From Allobrachymonas chironomi DSM 19884 (GTDB lineage Bacteria > Pseudomonadota > Gammaproteobacteria > Burkholderiales > Burkholderiaceae_C): a DNA stretch of 64,000 bases. The DNA is taken from positions 310,001 through 374,000 of the forward strand of contig NZ_KB894765.1 in NCBI RefSeq assembly GCF_000374625.1, given 5' to 3'. Under the pieces are notes generated by a model that saw only the letters and a list, made by a program, of their open reading frames with translations, was not told the origin of the DNA and searched no databases. The translations under genes were made by a program, and so were the position numbers. Positions 31,481 to 40,349 of the stretch are shown here, in pieces. Each line of letters opens with the position of its first letter. The stretch's first letter is position 1.

Positions 31481-32014
31481 ATGCCTACCCAAGAGCCTTC
31501 CCGATTCCTGCAGGTTACCGACAGCAACGCGCTGGAACTGGCCTGCCGCCTGCTGGGCAGCGCCCGTCATGCCAGCCTGGGCGTGCTGCAACCCGGCAGC
31601 GGGATGCCGGCGCTGAGCCGCGTGGCCCTCGGCCATGACGCCCTCGGATTGCCGCTGATCCTGATATCCGGGCTGTCGGCACATTGTGTTGCCTTGCAGC
31701 AGGACCCGCGCTGCGGACTGCTGGTGGGCGAACCCGGCGCCGGTGATCCGCTGGCGCATCCACGCCTGAGCCTGGAATGCCTGGCCGAGCGCACGGGCGA
31801 CAGCGAGCGCAGCCTGCTGCGCGATATTTTCGTGGCCTGGCAGCCCAAGGCCAGGCTTTATGTGGATTTTGCCGACTTTTCATTCTGGCGGCTGCGACCG
31901 CAAGCGGCCAGCCTGAATGGCGGCTTTGGCAAGGCCTGGCGACTGGAAGGCCAGGACCTGCAGGCCCTGCTGCAGCGGCTGGGCAAACACCCGCCGCCGT
32001 CCGCAGGTCAGTAA
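31481..32014 (+). CDS. Pyridoxamine-5'-phosphate-oxidase-fold protein (HugZ-like)
   Basis: The 177-residue protein has a split-barrel FMN-binding fold: ALELACRLLGSARHASLGVL, a VALGHDALGLPLILISGLSAHCVAL strand pair, and DPRCGLLVGEPGAGDPLAHPRLSLEC. The end carries DFADFSFWRL. This resembles HugZ/heme-utilisation PNPOx proteins of betaproteobacteria, but heme binding is unproven. The 3' end overlaps the convergent TolC-like gene by seven bases. The ATG at 31481 is preferred over an in-frame start at 31412. Confidence 0.82.
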   Translation: MPTQEPSRFLQVTDSNALELACRLLGSARHASLGVLQPGSGMPALSRVALGHDALGLPLILISGLSAHCVALQQDPRCGLLVGEPGAGDPLAHPRLSLECLAERTGDSERSLLRDIFVAWQPKARLYVDFADFSFWRLRPQAASLNGGFGKAWRLEGQDLQALLQRLGKHPPPSAGQ

Positions 32015-33768
32015 GTGCTGAGGCCGTCAGCCTCGGGCTGATCGAAACGCGACACGATATTGTTGGTCGTGATGGCCTCTGCAGCGGCTGTTTCTGTTGC
32101 CACGGTCTCTGTTGCCGTGACCTCGGGCTGGCCGGCTTGCGGCACTTCAGGCTGCGGAAGCTCGGCCATGAGCGGTGCGGCTTCTGCCACGGGCTCCGGC
32201 TGCACTTCCTGGACCGGCTGGAGTGCCGGCTGTGGCTCCACGGCAGCAAGCATTGCCGGTTCGGGCTCGGCGGCCGCATCGACCCCCAGATAATCACGCG
32301 CCGACACCACGACGGGAGGCTTCGGCTGCACATGCGCGGACGGCATCGCGGTACCCGCCGGATGGACCTCATCGTGCGCGCCCACCTGCATCGGCCCGAG
32401 TGGTTCGGCTGCCGGAGCAGGCGTCACGGCGGCCATGGCCACCGGTACCGCTGCTGGTGTCGGGCGCAGCTGCGCCGTGGGTGGCACCTGCGGCTGCATC
32501 GCCGGTGCGCCGACACTGTGGCGCGCCCAGTCGTTAATGGAGGCCGTGGCATCCAGATAGGACAGGACGGCACGGCGATAATCGTTCTCGGCGGTGATCT
32601 TGGACACCTCCACCGAGGCCAGTTCGGCATAGGCGTTGAGCAGGTCCAGCAGGCTGCGGCGGGCGATGCGGAACTGCATCTGGTAGAGCTCCACCACCTT
32701 CTCGGAGGCCCCGATCTGCTGCTGTGCTGCCATCGCCTGCAGCTGGCTCTGCGCCATGTCGGACTCGGCCGTCTGGGTCTGCTCGTCGATCTCGCGGTTC
32801 AGCATGTCAACGCGACTCTGCGCCGCCAGCAGCTGCTTGGCTGCACTCTGCTGGCTGTAATAGGCACCACGGTCCAGGAAATCCCAGTTCATCACCACGC
32901 GCGTGTACTGGTCATCCTTGCCCACGGCCGTCATCAGGTCGATCTTGGGCCAGCGCGAACGCTTGAGGTTTTCCATTTCCTCGCGCGTGGCATCCATTTC
33001 GTACTGCTGCGCCAGGATGGTAGGGTTGGTGGCCTTGCTGTTTTCCGGCACCACATGCCGCCAGTCCGGACCAAACGGATTGCCCAGCGTCACGTCCTTG
33101 TCGGTATAACGGCTGAGTTTGCTCAGGGCCAGGCGCAGGCCCTTCTCGTACTGGACCAGACGCATGCGCACCTGCAGGGCACGCGCCTGGGCCTGGACCA
33201 GCTCGTAGTCGCGGCCCGGATCATGCTGCACGATCACGCGCAGGTCGTCGATGATGCGATCATGGCGTTGCAGGTTGCGCTGTTCGGTATCCAGCAGTTC
33301 CTTGTTGCGCAAGGCCGCCAGGTACTGTTCGCCCATCAGCATGGCCAGGTTTTCCTGGGTCTCGCCGATTTTTTCGCCGTAGTATTTCTGGTGCAACTGG
33401 TCACGGCGGATCTGTGCACTGATGGCACCGCCGGAGAACAGGTTGACGCGACCGATCAGGGCCACCGGATCGGCGGAATCCCTGCCGCTGCTGCGCTGTA
33501 CATCGCCGGTCGCCTGCACGCCCACCACCGGCCAGTGGCCCGCGCGTGAGCGCTCCGTCTGCATCGCCGCCTGCTCTTCTCGGGCACGTGCTTCCAGCAC
33601 CGAGGGATCGCGCTCGGTGGCATCGACGATCAGGCCAGCCAGTCCGGTCGCCGCTGCAGCGCCCGACCAGAGCATGCCTGCCATCAGGCAGCTGATGCCG
33701 GCACAGACTGCCGCCAGCCGGGGCTGCCAGTCAGCAGACGATGTCTTGAACTTCTTGCGCATGCTCAA
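32008..33768 (-). CDS. TolC-like outer-membrane channel of a type I secretion system (LapE type)
   Basis: The protein has 586 residues. A signal peptide (about 17-40, AAVCAGISCLMAGMLWSGAAAA) precedes two outer-membrane-efflux repeats, with GLIVDATERDPSVLEARA at the start and SLLDLLNAYAELASVEV in the second. The channel fold ends near residue 417 (SINDWARH). The last 169 residues are a Pro/Ala/Glu/Val-rich low-complexity tail ending SRFDQPEADGLSTY, unusual for this family. It is the third gene of an ABC-HlyD-TolC operon and overlaps the HlyD gene by four bases. Confidence 0.93.
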   Translation of the reverse strand: MSMRKKFKTSSADWQPRLAAVCAGISCLMAGMLWSGAAAATGLAGLIVDATERDPSVLEARAREEQAAMQTERSRAGHWPVVGVQATGDVQRSSGRDSADPVALIGRVNLFSGGAISAQIRRDQLHQKYYGEKIGETQENLAMLMGEQYLAALRNKELLDTEQRNLQRHDRIIDDLRVIVQHDPGRDYELVQAQARALQVRMRLVQYEKGLRLALSKLSRYTDKDVTLGNPFGPDWRHVVPENSKATNPTILAQQYEMDATREEMENLKRSRWPKIDLMTAVGKDDQYTRVVMNWDFLDRGAYYSQQSAAKQLLAAQSRVDMLNREIDEQTQTAESDMAQSQLQAMAAQQQIGASEKVVELYQMQFRIARRSLLDLLNAYAELASVEVSKITAENDYRRAVLSYLDATASINDWARHSVGAPAMQPQVPPTAQLRPTPAAVPVAMAAVTPAPAAEPLGPMQVGAHDEVHPAGTAMPSAHVQPKPPVVVSARDYLGVDAAAEPEPAMLAAVEPQPALQPVQEVQPEPVAEAAPLMAELPQPEVPQAGQPEVTATETVATETAAAEAITTNNIVSRFDQPEADGLSTY

Positions 33769-35030
33769 CGCTCCCGCAGCGCCTGTTTCAGGCGGGTAAT
33801 CGGCTTGACCAGGTACTGGAAGATGGTTTTTTCGCCGGTACGGATATCGACCGAGGCAATCATGCCCGGAATGATGGGCATGGTTTCGCCCTTCTTGTCC
33901 CGCAGCGTATTCTGCTCGGTCTGGATGATGACGCGGTAGAAGGACTCCTCCGGGTTGAGCTTGAGTTCACTCGGGCGGCGGTTGTCCTGCAGCGTATCCG
34001 GACTGATGTGCGTCACCTTGCCCTCCAGGCCGCCATACAGGGAGTAATCGTAGGCAGTCAGCTTGACAGTGGCCGGCGCTTCCGGGTGGATGAAGGCCAC
34101 GTCCTGCGGACGGATATAGGCCTCGACCAGCAGCGGGCCGTCCAGCGGCACGATTTCCATGATGTCCTGGCCGGCACTGACCACACCGCCTACGGTGTTG
34201 ATCTTGATGTTCTTCACGATGCCGCGCAGCGGCGCCTTGATGGCGGAGCGGTTCACCGGATCGGCGCGGGCGGCCATGTTCTCGGTGCTCTGGGCCAGTT
34301 CGGATTCGACGCGCACCAGTTCGGTGTTGGCCTCGGCCTTGAACTTGTTGCGGCGTTCGGCAATCTGCATGGCCAGGTCACTGGACTGGCGGCGCAGGCG
34401 CAGCAACTCGACCTCGGACACCACGCCCTTGCCCACCATGGGCGCGGTGATGGCAATTTCGCGGTCCAGCAGGGCCTTGGTCTGGCGCATGCCGCTGACG
34501 CTCTCATTCATGGCACGCACACGCGAGTGGTAGGCCGCCGTTTCGCGGCTGACCAGCTCCTGGCTCAGACCCTGCTTGAACTGCAGCGGCACACCATAGG
34601 CTTCGGAACGCAGGCGGGTTGCGGTGGCCTCCAGGGCCTGCACCTTGTTCTCGGCTTCCTTGAAGATGGCCGTGCTGCGGGTATCGTCCAGGCGCAGCAG
34701 AACCTGGTCCTTCTCGACCACATCACCCTCGCGCACCAGCATCTCGGACAGCACGCCCGGGTCCAGACTCTGGATCACCTGCTCCTTGCTGCTCGGGATC
34801 ACGCTGCCCTGGCCACGCGCCACTTCCTCGACGCTGCTGAAATAGGCCCAGACCACGAATACCAGCAGGAAAACGGCCAGCAGGCTGATGGTCCAGAACA
34901 TGCCACGGTGCTTTTCATGCTGCATCGCGGCCTGCAGGTCATTGAGCAAGGGCAGATCCTTCTTGTTGATCTTCTCGCCGGAGACGGGCTGGGCATCATG
35001 GCCAGCGCTTTGCTTGTCTTTGCCAAACAT
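33765..35030 (-). CDS. HlyD-family periplasmic adaptor of type I secretion (LapC type)
   Basis: The membrane-fusion protein has 421 residues: a cytoplasmic start, one membrane helix at about 44-65 (FWTISLLAVFLLVFVVWAYF), lipoyl half-motifs (SLDPGVLSEMLVREGDVVEKDQVLLRLDD and IKAPLRGIVKNIKINTVGGVV) around a long coiled-coil (about 120-260), and a beta-barrel end with the HlyD segment VIIQTEQNTL. It links the ABC transporter to the outer-membrane channel. It is packed between them with a two-base gap upstream and a four-base overlap downstream. Confidence 0.95.
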   Translation of the reverse strand: MFGKDKQSAGHDAQPVSGEKINKKDLPLLNDLQAAMQHEKHRGMFWTISLLAVFLLVFVVWAYFSSVEEVARGQGSVIPSSKEQVIQSLDPGVLSEMLVREGDVVEKDQVLLRLDDTRSTAIFKEAENKVQALEATATRLRSEAYGVPLQFKQGLSQELVSRETAAYHSRVRAMNESVSGMRQTKALLDREIAITAPMVGKGVVSEVELLRLRRQSSDLAMQIAERRNKFKAEANTELVRVESELAQSTENMAARADPVNRSAIKAPLRGIVKNIKINTVGGVVSAGQDIMEIVPLDGPLLVEAYIRPQDVAFIHPEAPATVKLTAYDYSLYGGLEGKVTHISPDTLQDNRRPSELKLNPEESFYRVIIQTEQNTLRDKKGETMPIIPGMIASVDIRTGEKTIFQYLVKPITRLKQALRER

Positions 35031-35032
35031 CT

Positions 35033-37465
35033 TCAGTTACCTGTCGGGGTAGGGTTCTTGTCGCTTGTCACGGGGGCTGCGGCATCTGCCGCTTCGTCCG
35101 TCACGGCGGGTGCTGTAGTGACCTGCTGCACGCGCACCTGCGCCTTGGCGATGCTGCCGTCGGCACGACGGCCCACCACCACACGCTGTGCGGGTGCTGC
35201 GGCAGCGTCGGCTGCAGGCGCTGCCGGCTGGACCGTGGCCGTGACCTGCTGGCCAGCGCCAGCCGGTTGCATGGTGGCGGTCACCTGCTGGCCGGCAGCG
35301 CGCTGTTGCGCCTGCTGCTGCGCTTCGCGCTCGTTGGCGGCCAGACGCTGCAGCACGGCATCGCGCGGGCCGTCCATGATGATCTTGCCATGGTCCACCA
35401 CGATGATGCGATCGACGATGTTGAGCACCTGCGGACGGTGCGTGACCACCACCATGGTGCGCTTGCTCTTGCCGACCCAGTCGGCGATGCCGCGCAGGGC
35501 CGCCATCTCGGTCATCTGGTCGAGTCCGCTGGTAGGCTCGTCCAGCAGCACCACGCGCGGATCACGCAGCGTCATGCGGCTCAGGCCAACCAGTTGGCGC
35601 TGGCCACCGGACAGACCGGCACCATCTTCGCCCAGCGGCATGTTCAGGCCCATCGGGTGGGCGCGCACGATGGCTTCCAGGCCAAAACGCTGCAGCGCCG
35701 CCACCAGCTCCTCGTCGGTGCTGAGGCGGTCCATGCGGCCCATTTCGAGGTTCTCGCGCAGCGAGCCCAGGAACAGGCGCGGCTGCTGGCTCAGCAGGCT
35801 GACATGGTTGCGCACGTCGGTCGGATCGATCTGGCGCACGTCCATGCTGTCGAGCAGCACATTGCCTTTCTGCGGTTCGTACAGGCCGGCGGCCAGACGC
35901 AGCATGGTGGACTTGCCGCTGCCGATGCGACCCAGCACGCCGACACGTTCGCCGGCCTTGATCTGGAAGCGCATCTCCTTGCAGACATCGGGGCCCTGTT
36001 CGCCGTAATGGAAGCTGACGTTGTCAAAGGCCAGGTCGCCACGGATATGGGTGGGGCTGATGTAGCTGCGGGCGTGGTCGCGCTCGGTCTTGCGCTCGAC
36101 CACCTGGTTGATGCCTTGCAGTGCCATGCGCGCCTGCTGGAAGCGGATCATCAGGCCGGCCACCTGCGACAGCGGTGACAGCGCACGGCCGGACAGGATC
36201 ACGGTGGCGATCAGCGCACCCATGGTGATGCGCACCGCCGGATCCTCGTGGTGGATCAGGTAGGTACCCCACAGCACCAGCAGCACGGTGTTGGCCTGTT
36301 GCACCAGCATGGAGAAGTTGACCACCAGGTTGCTGATGTCCTTCTGCTTCATGGAGGCCGATGCGGTGGAGGCGGTAAAGCGCTCCCAGCGCTGTTGCGC
36401 CCAGTTGGTGGCGTTGTTGGCCTTGAGCGTCTCGATGCCCTCGATGGCCTCGACGGCCAGACCCTGGCGTTGCGAGCTTTCCTTCATGGAGGCGTTGATG
36501 GAACGCGCCAGCGGGCGCTGCGCCAGCAGGCCGGCCAGCACCACGATCGGAATGGTCAGCAACGGCACGAAGGCCAGACGTCCCGACACCATGGACATGA
36601 CGAACACGAACAGCAGCACGAACGGCAGATCGATCAGCACCAGCAGGCTGGCACTGGTCATGAAATCGCGCACCGATTCGAAGTCGCGCAGATTGTTGGC
36701 ATAGGAACCGGAAGAGGCAGGCTTCTGCGTCAGGTCCAGCGACATGACACGGCGGAATAGCGCCGAGCTGATGATCAGGTCGGCCTTCTTGCCGGCGATA
36801 TCGGTCAGGCGCGCACGCAAGGTGCGCGCAATGAACTCGAACAGGTTGGCCAGCAGCACGCCGATACTCAGCACCCACAGGGTCTCGTAGCCCTTGTTGG
36901 GAATGACGCGGTCATAGACGTTCATCACGTACAGCGAACCGATCAGGGCCAGCACGTTGATCAGCACCGTGGCCAGCACCACCTGCGAATAGTAGTTGCG
37001 GAAACGCCAGATGACCTTCCAGAACCAGGCCTTGCCCATGGTGTACTCGGGCAGTTCGGAGCGGTTGTCCTGCTCGGGCTTCATCTTGATGAACCAGCAA
37101 TAGCCCAGGTAGCGCGCATCGAGTTCGGCATGCGACACGGTGCGCGTACTGCCATCCTGCTCCATCAGGGTGTAGCTGCGCTGTGTGCCTTCACCCTGGA
37201 CCTCGGATACCAGTTCGGCATCGCCATCGGTGGTCAGTACCAGCAGCGGAACGGCCAGCGCCGGCACCTCCAGCAGCGCGCGCTCGCTGAGCTGGTTCTC
37301 GTAGCCATGGCTGAGCAGCACTTCACGCAGGCTGTGCAGATCGGGGCGGCCGGCCTCATTGCGCAGGGTCTGCGCTGCCAGCGCGTGGGCGGACAGCGGG
37401 CTGCCTTGCAGCCGGGTCAGCAGTGACAGTTTGTCCAGCAGGTTGGACGGTACAGACTGGGTCAT
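35033..37465 (-). CDS. Type I secretion ABC transporter with C39-like N-terminal domain (LapB type)
   Basis: From MTQSVPSNLL the protein has 810 residues. Residues 1-130 form a C39-peptidase-like domain with no cysteine before Cys123, so it is the inactive type that recognises but does not cleave its substrate. Six membrane helices follow (about 150-430), then the nucleotide-binding domain with Walker A GRIGSGKST (about 515), LSGGQRQ and LLDEPTSGLD. The last 95 or so residues are Gln/Ala/Pro-rich with a repeated QQVTAT unit. Such transporters export large RTX adhesins in one step. No substrate or LapD/LapG regulator is in the window. Confidence 0.95.
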   Translation of the reverse strand: MTQSVPSNLLDKLSLLTRLQGSPLSAHALAAQTLRNEAGRPDLHSLREVLLSHGYENQLSERALLEVPALAVPLLVLTTDGDAELVSEVQGEGTQRSYTLMEQDGSTRTVSHAELDARYLGYCWFIKMKPEQDNRSELPEYTMGKAWFWKVIWRFRNYYSQVVLATVLINVLALIGSLYVMNVYDRVIPNKGYETLWVLSIGVLLANLFEFIARTLRARLTDIAGKKADLIISSALFRRVMSLDLTQKPASSGSYANNLRDFESVRDFMTSASLLVLIDLPFVLLFVFVMSMVSGRLAFVPLLTIPIVVLAGLLAQRPLARSINASMKESSQRQGLAVEAIEGIETLKANNATNWAQQRWERFTASTASASMKQKDISNLVVNFSMLVQQANTVLLVLWGTYLIHHEDPAVRITMGALIATVILSGRALSPLSQVAGLMIRFQQARMALQGINQVVERKTERDHARSYISPTHIRGDLAFDNVSFHYGEQGPDVCKEMRFQIKAGERVGVLGRIGSGKSTMLRLAAGLYEPQKGNVLLDSMDVRQIDPTDVRNHVSLLSQQPRLFLGSLRENLEMGRMDRLSTDEELVAALQRFGLEAIVRAHPMGLNMPLGEDGAGLSGGQRQLVGLSRMTLRDPRVVLLDEPTSGLDQMTEMAALRGIADWVGKSKRTMVVVTHRPQVLNIVDRIIVVDHGKIIMDGPRDAVLQRLAANEREAQQQAQQRAAGQQVTATMQPAGAGQQVTATVQPAAPAADAAAAPAQRVVVGRRADGSIAKAQVRVQQVTTAPAVTDEAADAAAPVTSDKNPTPTGN

Positions 37466-37594
37466 GACATTTGGAAACAAGAAAGCCGGAATCGATGAAG
37501 TGTACGCCGTGAACCGGTAGCAACCGTGACGGTGCTGCATTTTTTACCTGAACTCCGGGATTAATTGCCCTAATATCACGCCCCCGGACACCCA

Positions 37595-39067
37595 TCAGTC
37601 CATGTCCAGCTCCTGCATCTTGCGTGAAATCGTGTTGCGGCCAATGCCCAGCCGCTGGGCGGCCTCGATCCGCCGCTGCTGGCTGGCCGACAGGGCCGCC
37701 CGGATCAGGGCCCGCTCGCATTCGGCCACCAGGCCAGACCAGATATTCACCTGCCCGGATTGCAGCATGTCCAGCGCCTGTTGCTCCAGCACCTGCTGCC
37801 AGCCGGCATCGGAACGGGTGTCCTGCTCCGGCTCTGCCGCGGGCAGGATCGCTGGCAGCGGGCATTCCTGTGGCCCTCCCATCGCCGGGGCCCGCTCCAG
37901 CACCTCGGGCGGCAGGTCCTTGAGCGCAATCACCTGCGCCGGGGCCATCACTGTCAGCCAGTGGCAGATGTTCTCCAGTTGCCGCACGTTGCCGGGAAAC
38001 GGAAAGCCCAGCAACTGCCGCAAGGCGCCATCTCCCAGCCGCTTGGTTTCGACCCCCAGCTGCTGGGCGCTGCGCTGCAGGAAATGGCGCGCCAGCATGG
38101 CGATGTCTTCCGGCCGCTCACGCAGCGGTGGCAGCCGCAGACGGATGACGTTGAGCCGGTGGTACAGGTCTTCGCGGAAAACCCCCTGCTGCACCCGTTC
38201 TTCCAGGTGCTGATGGGTGGCAGCAATGATGCGTACATTGGCCTTGATCGCCAGATGGCCACCCACGCGGTAGAAATGCCCATCGCTCAGCACCCGCAAC
38301 AGGCGGGTCTGCAGCTCGATCGGCATATCCCCGATTTCATCCAGGAACAGGGTGCCGCCTTCGGCCTGCTCGAAACGGCCGCGCCGCAGTTGCTGCGCAC
38401 CGGTGAACGAGCCCCGCTCATGGCCGAACAGCTCGCTTTCCAGCAGGTCGCGCGGAATCGCCGCCGTATTGATGGCCACGAATGGCCCGCCGGCCCGCGA
38501 CGAATGGCGGTGCAGGGCCCGCGCCACCAGCTCCTTGCCGGAACCGCTCTCGCCCGTGACCAGCACCGTGGCCTGGCTGTGTGCCAGCCGGCCGATGGCG
38601 CGAAACACCTCCTGCATGGCAGGCGCCTGACCCAGCATTTCCTGGTCGGCCAGGGTATCGGATTCGGTCACGGCATCGGCACTGCCCTGGACCGTATCCA
38701 TGGCCCGGCGGATGAGTTCGATCGCCTTTTGCACATCGAAGGGCTTGGGCAGGTATTCAAAGGCACCGCCCTGGAACGAGGCAACGGCACTGTCCAGGTC
38801 CGAAAAGGCCGTCATGATGATGACCGGCAGCTGCGGCCATTGCTGCTGCACGCGCTGCAGCAGATCCAGCCCGGACAGGCCATGCGGATCGGGCATGCGG
38901 ATATCGCTGACCAGGACCAGCGGCTGCCCGTCGCCCTGCTCCAGGGCGGCCAGCACCTGCGAGGGCTGCTCGAAACATTGCACCGGCAGGGAGGCGCGCT
39001 GCAAGGCCCGCTCCAGCACAAAACGGATGGAGGCATCATCATCGACGATCCAGACTGCTTTCTTCAT
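37595..39067 (-). CDS. ntrC: Nitrogen regulator NtrC (sigma-54 activator)
   Basis: The 490-residue protein has a receiver domain (Asp10, Asp11, phosphoacceptor Asp55 in LVSDIRMPD, Thr86, Lys108) and a sigma-54 AAA+ domain with Walker A GESGSGKE (172-179). The sigma-54 contact loop is GSFTGA (219-224), where GAFTGA is the commonest form, and Walker B is FLDEIGDM (241-248). A Fis-type helix-turn-helix closes the protein (AAQRLGIGRNTISRKMQELDMD). It follows ntrB after 112 bases that contain a perfect NtrC site, suggesting autoregulation. Under nitrogen limitation it should activate glnA. Confidence 0.97.
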   Translation of the reverse strand: MKKAVWIVDDDASIRFVLERALQRASLPVQCFEQPSQVLAALEQGDGQPLVLVSDIRMPDPHGLSGLDLLQRVQQQWPQLPVIIMTAFSDLDSAVASFQGGAFEYLPKPFDVQKAIELIRRAMDTVQGSADAVTESDTLADQEMLGQAPAMQEVFRAIGRLAHSQATVLVTGESGSGKELVARALHRHSSRAGGPFVAINTAAIPRDLLESELFGHERGSFTGAQQLRRGRFEQAEGGTLFLDEIGDMPIELQTRLLRVLSDGHFYRVGGHLAIKANVRIIAATHQHLEERVQQGVFREDLYHRLNVIRLRLPPLRERPEDIAMLARHFLQRSAQQLGVETKRLGDGALRQLLGFPFPGNVRQLENICHWLTVMAPAQVIALKDLPPEVLERAPAMGGPQECPLPAILPAAEPEQDTRSDAGWQQVLEQQALDMLQSGQVNIWSGLVAECERALIRAALSASQQRRIEAAQRLGIGRNTISRKMQELDMD

Positions 39068-39091
39068 TCATCCCTCCTCGCGTCGCGCGTG

Positions 39092-39108
39092 CACCATAAT
39101 AGTGCATC
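39092..39108 (-). promoter_or_regulatory. NtrC-binding site upstream of ntrC
   Basis: The 17-mer TGCACTATTATGGTGCA (minus-strand reading) has perfect TGCAC/GTGCA arms with a 7-base centre and matches the NtrC consensus TGCACY-N5-RGTGCA. It is centred about 33 bases upstream of the ntrC start codon, close enough to block a promoter there. Confidence 0.85.
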
Positions 39109-39179
39109 GCAGCCACGCCATGGTGACAGCTTGCAAGACCGCATCGGCCCTGCCCGAGTCGGCGCGGGAGGCTCCCGCC

Positions 39180-40289
39180 TCATTCCAGCGGGATCAGCAC
39201 CCTGAACACCGTGCGGCCGGGAACGCTTTCGCATTCGATCAGGCCCTGGTGCTGCTGCACATAGCTTTGTGCCAGTGTCAGCCCCAGGCCGGTACCGCCT
39301 GCCTTGCCCGTGACCAGTGGATAGAACACCTGGTCCTGCATGGCTGCCGGCACTCCCGGACCGTTGTCTATCACAAGCAATTCCAGTGCCAGTTTGTAGC
39401 GGCGCTTGCCCAGCGTGATTTGCCGCAGCACTCGCGTGCGCAGGCGAATCACGGCATCGCCAGCCATGATGCGCTGCTCCAGGGCATGCGCAGCGTTCTG
39501 GACCAGATTCAGCACCGACTGGATCAGGCGCTCGCGGTCGCCGCGGAATTCCGGAATCGAGATGTCGTAATCGCGCTCGATTTTCAGCCCCAGCGGAAAC
39601 TCGACCAGTACCAGGCTGCGCACCCGCTCGCAGACCTCGTGGATGTTCACCTCGGCCAGCTCGGGAGCGCTGCGGTGCGGGGCCAGCAGGCGGTCCACCA
39701 GCGCCTGCAGGCGATCGGCCTCGTGAATGATGACCTGGGTGTACTCCCTCAGCGCAGCGTCATCGAGTTCCATTTCCAGCAACTGGGCCGCGCCACGCAG
39801 CCCGCCCAGGGGGTTCTTGATTTCATGCGCCAGATTGCGCACCAGCTCCTTGTTGGCCAGCGACTGGCTGACCAGACGGTCTTCCCGGTCGTGGCGGCTT
39901 TGCGTTTCCAGCTGCAACAGTTCGATCACCACCTGTTCCGCGTTTTCGGACTGGGCCACGACCACATGCACCGGCAGTGGATCAGCGCCAGGACGCAGCA
40001 GCTGTGTTTCGTAGCGCTGGGTGGCAAACTGGTTGGTGCTGGCATTGTGGATGGCCTGGACCAGCGTGTACGGCTCGGCAAAGAAGGTGGCCAGCGACTG
40101 GCCACGCAAAGTCTGGCGCGAATGCCCCAGAACGCCTTCCAGGGCGGCATTGACGAATAGCAGCCTGGCATCGGAACGCACGACCGCAACCAGGGTGGCC
40201 AGCATGTCCAGCGCCGCCCAGTGGCACTCGGCATCTGCCTCGGCATGGGCCGGGCGGGAGGAGGAAGAAAGGAGTGGAACCATGGTCAT
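39180..40289 (-). CDS. ntrB: Nitrogen sensor histidine kinase NtrB
   Basis: NtrB phosphorylates NtrC when nitrogen is short and dephosphorylates it with PII. The protein has about 369 residues and no membrane segments. A PAS domain (about 24-125) is followed by the dimerisation domain with phosphoacceptor His155 in NLAHEIKNPLGGLRGAAQLL, the N box NLVQNAAHAL, DNGPGVP (G1) and GTGLGLTLAQS (G2). The start may be MTMVPLLSSS (40289) or the Met two codons later, which is better spaced from caggac. An in-frame start at 40316 is also possible. Confidence 0.95.
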   Translation of the reverse strand: MTMVPLLSSSSRPAHAEADAECHWAALDMLATLVAVVRSDARLLFVNAALEGVLGHSRQTLRGQSLATFFAEPYTLVQAIHNASTNQFATQRYETQLLRPGADPLPVHVVVAQSENAEQVVIELLQLETQSRHDREDRLVSQSLANKELVRNLAHEIKNPLGGLRGAAQLLEMELDDAALREYTQVIIHEADRLQALVDRLLAPHRSAPELAEVNIHEVCERVRSLVLVEFPLGLKIERDYDISIPEFRGDRERLIQSVLNLVQNAAHALEQRIMAGDAVIRLRTRVLRQITLGKRRYKLALELLVIDNGPGVPAAMQDQVFYPLVTGKAGGTGLGLTLAQSYVQQHQGLIECESVPGRTVFRVLIPLE

Positions 40290-40349
40290 GTCCTGCAGCA
40301 CCCTGCTGCACGCCATAGTCTAGACCGGATGGCCCACCGATGCGTCCAC

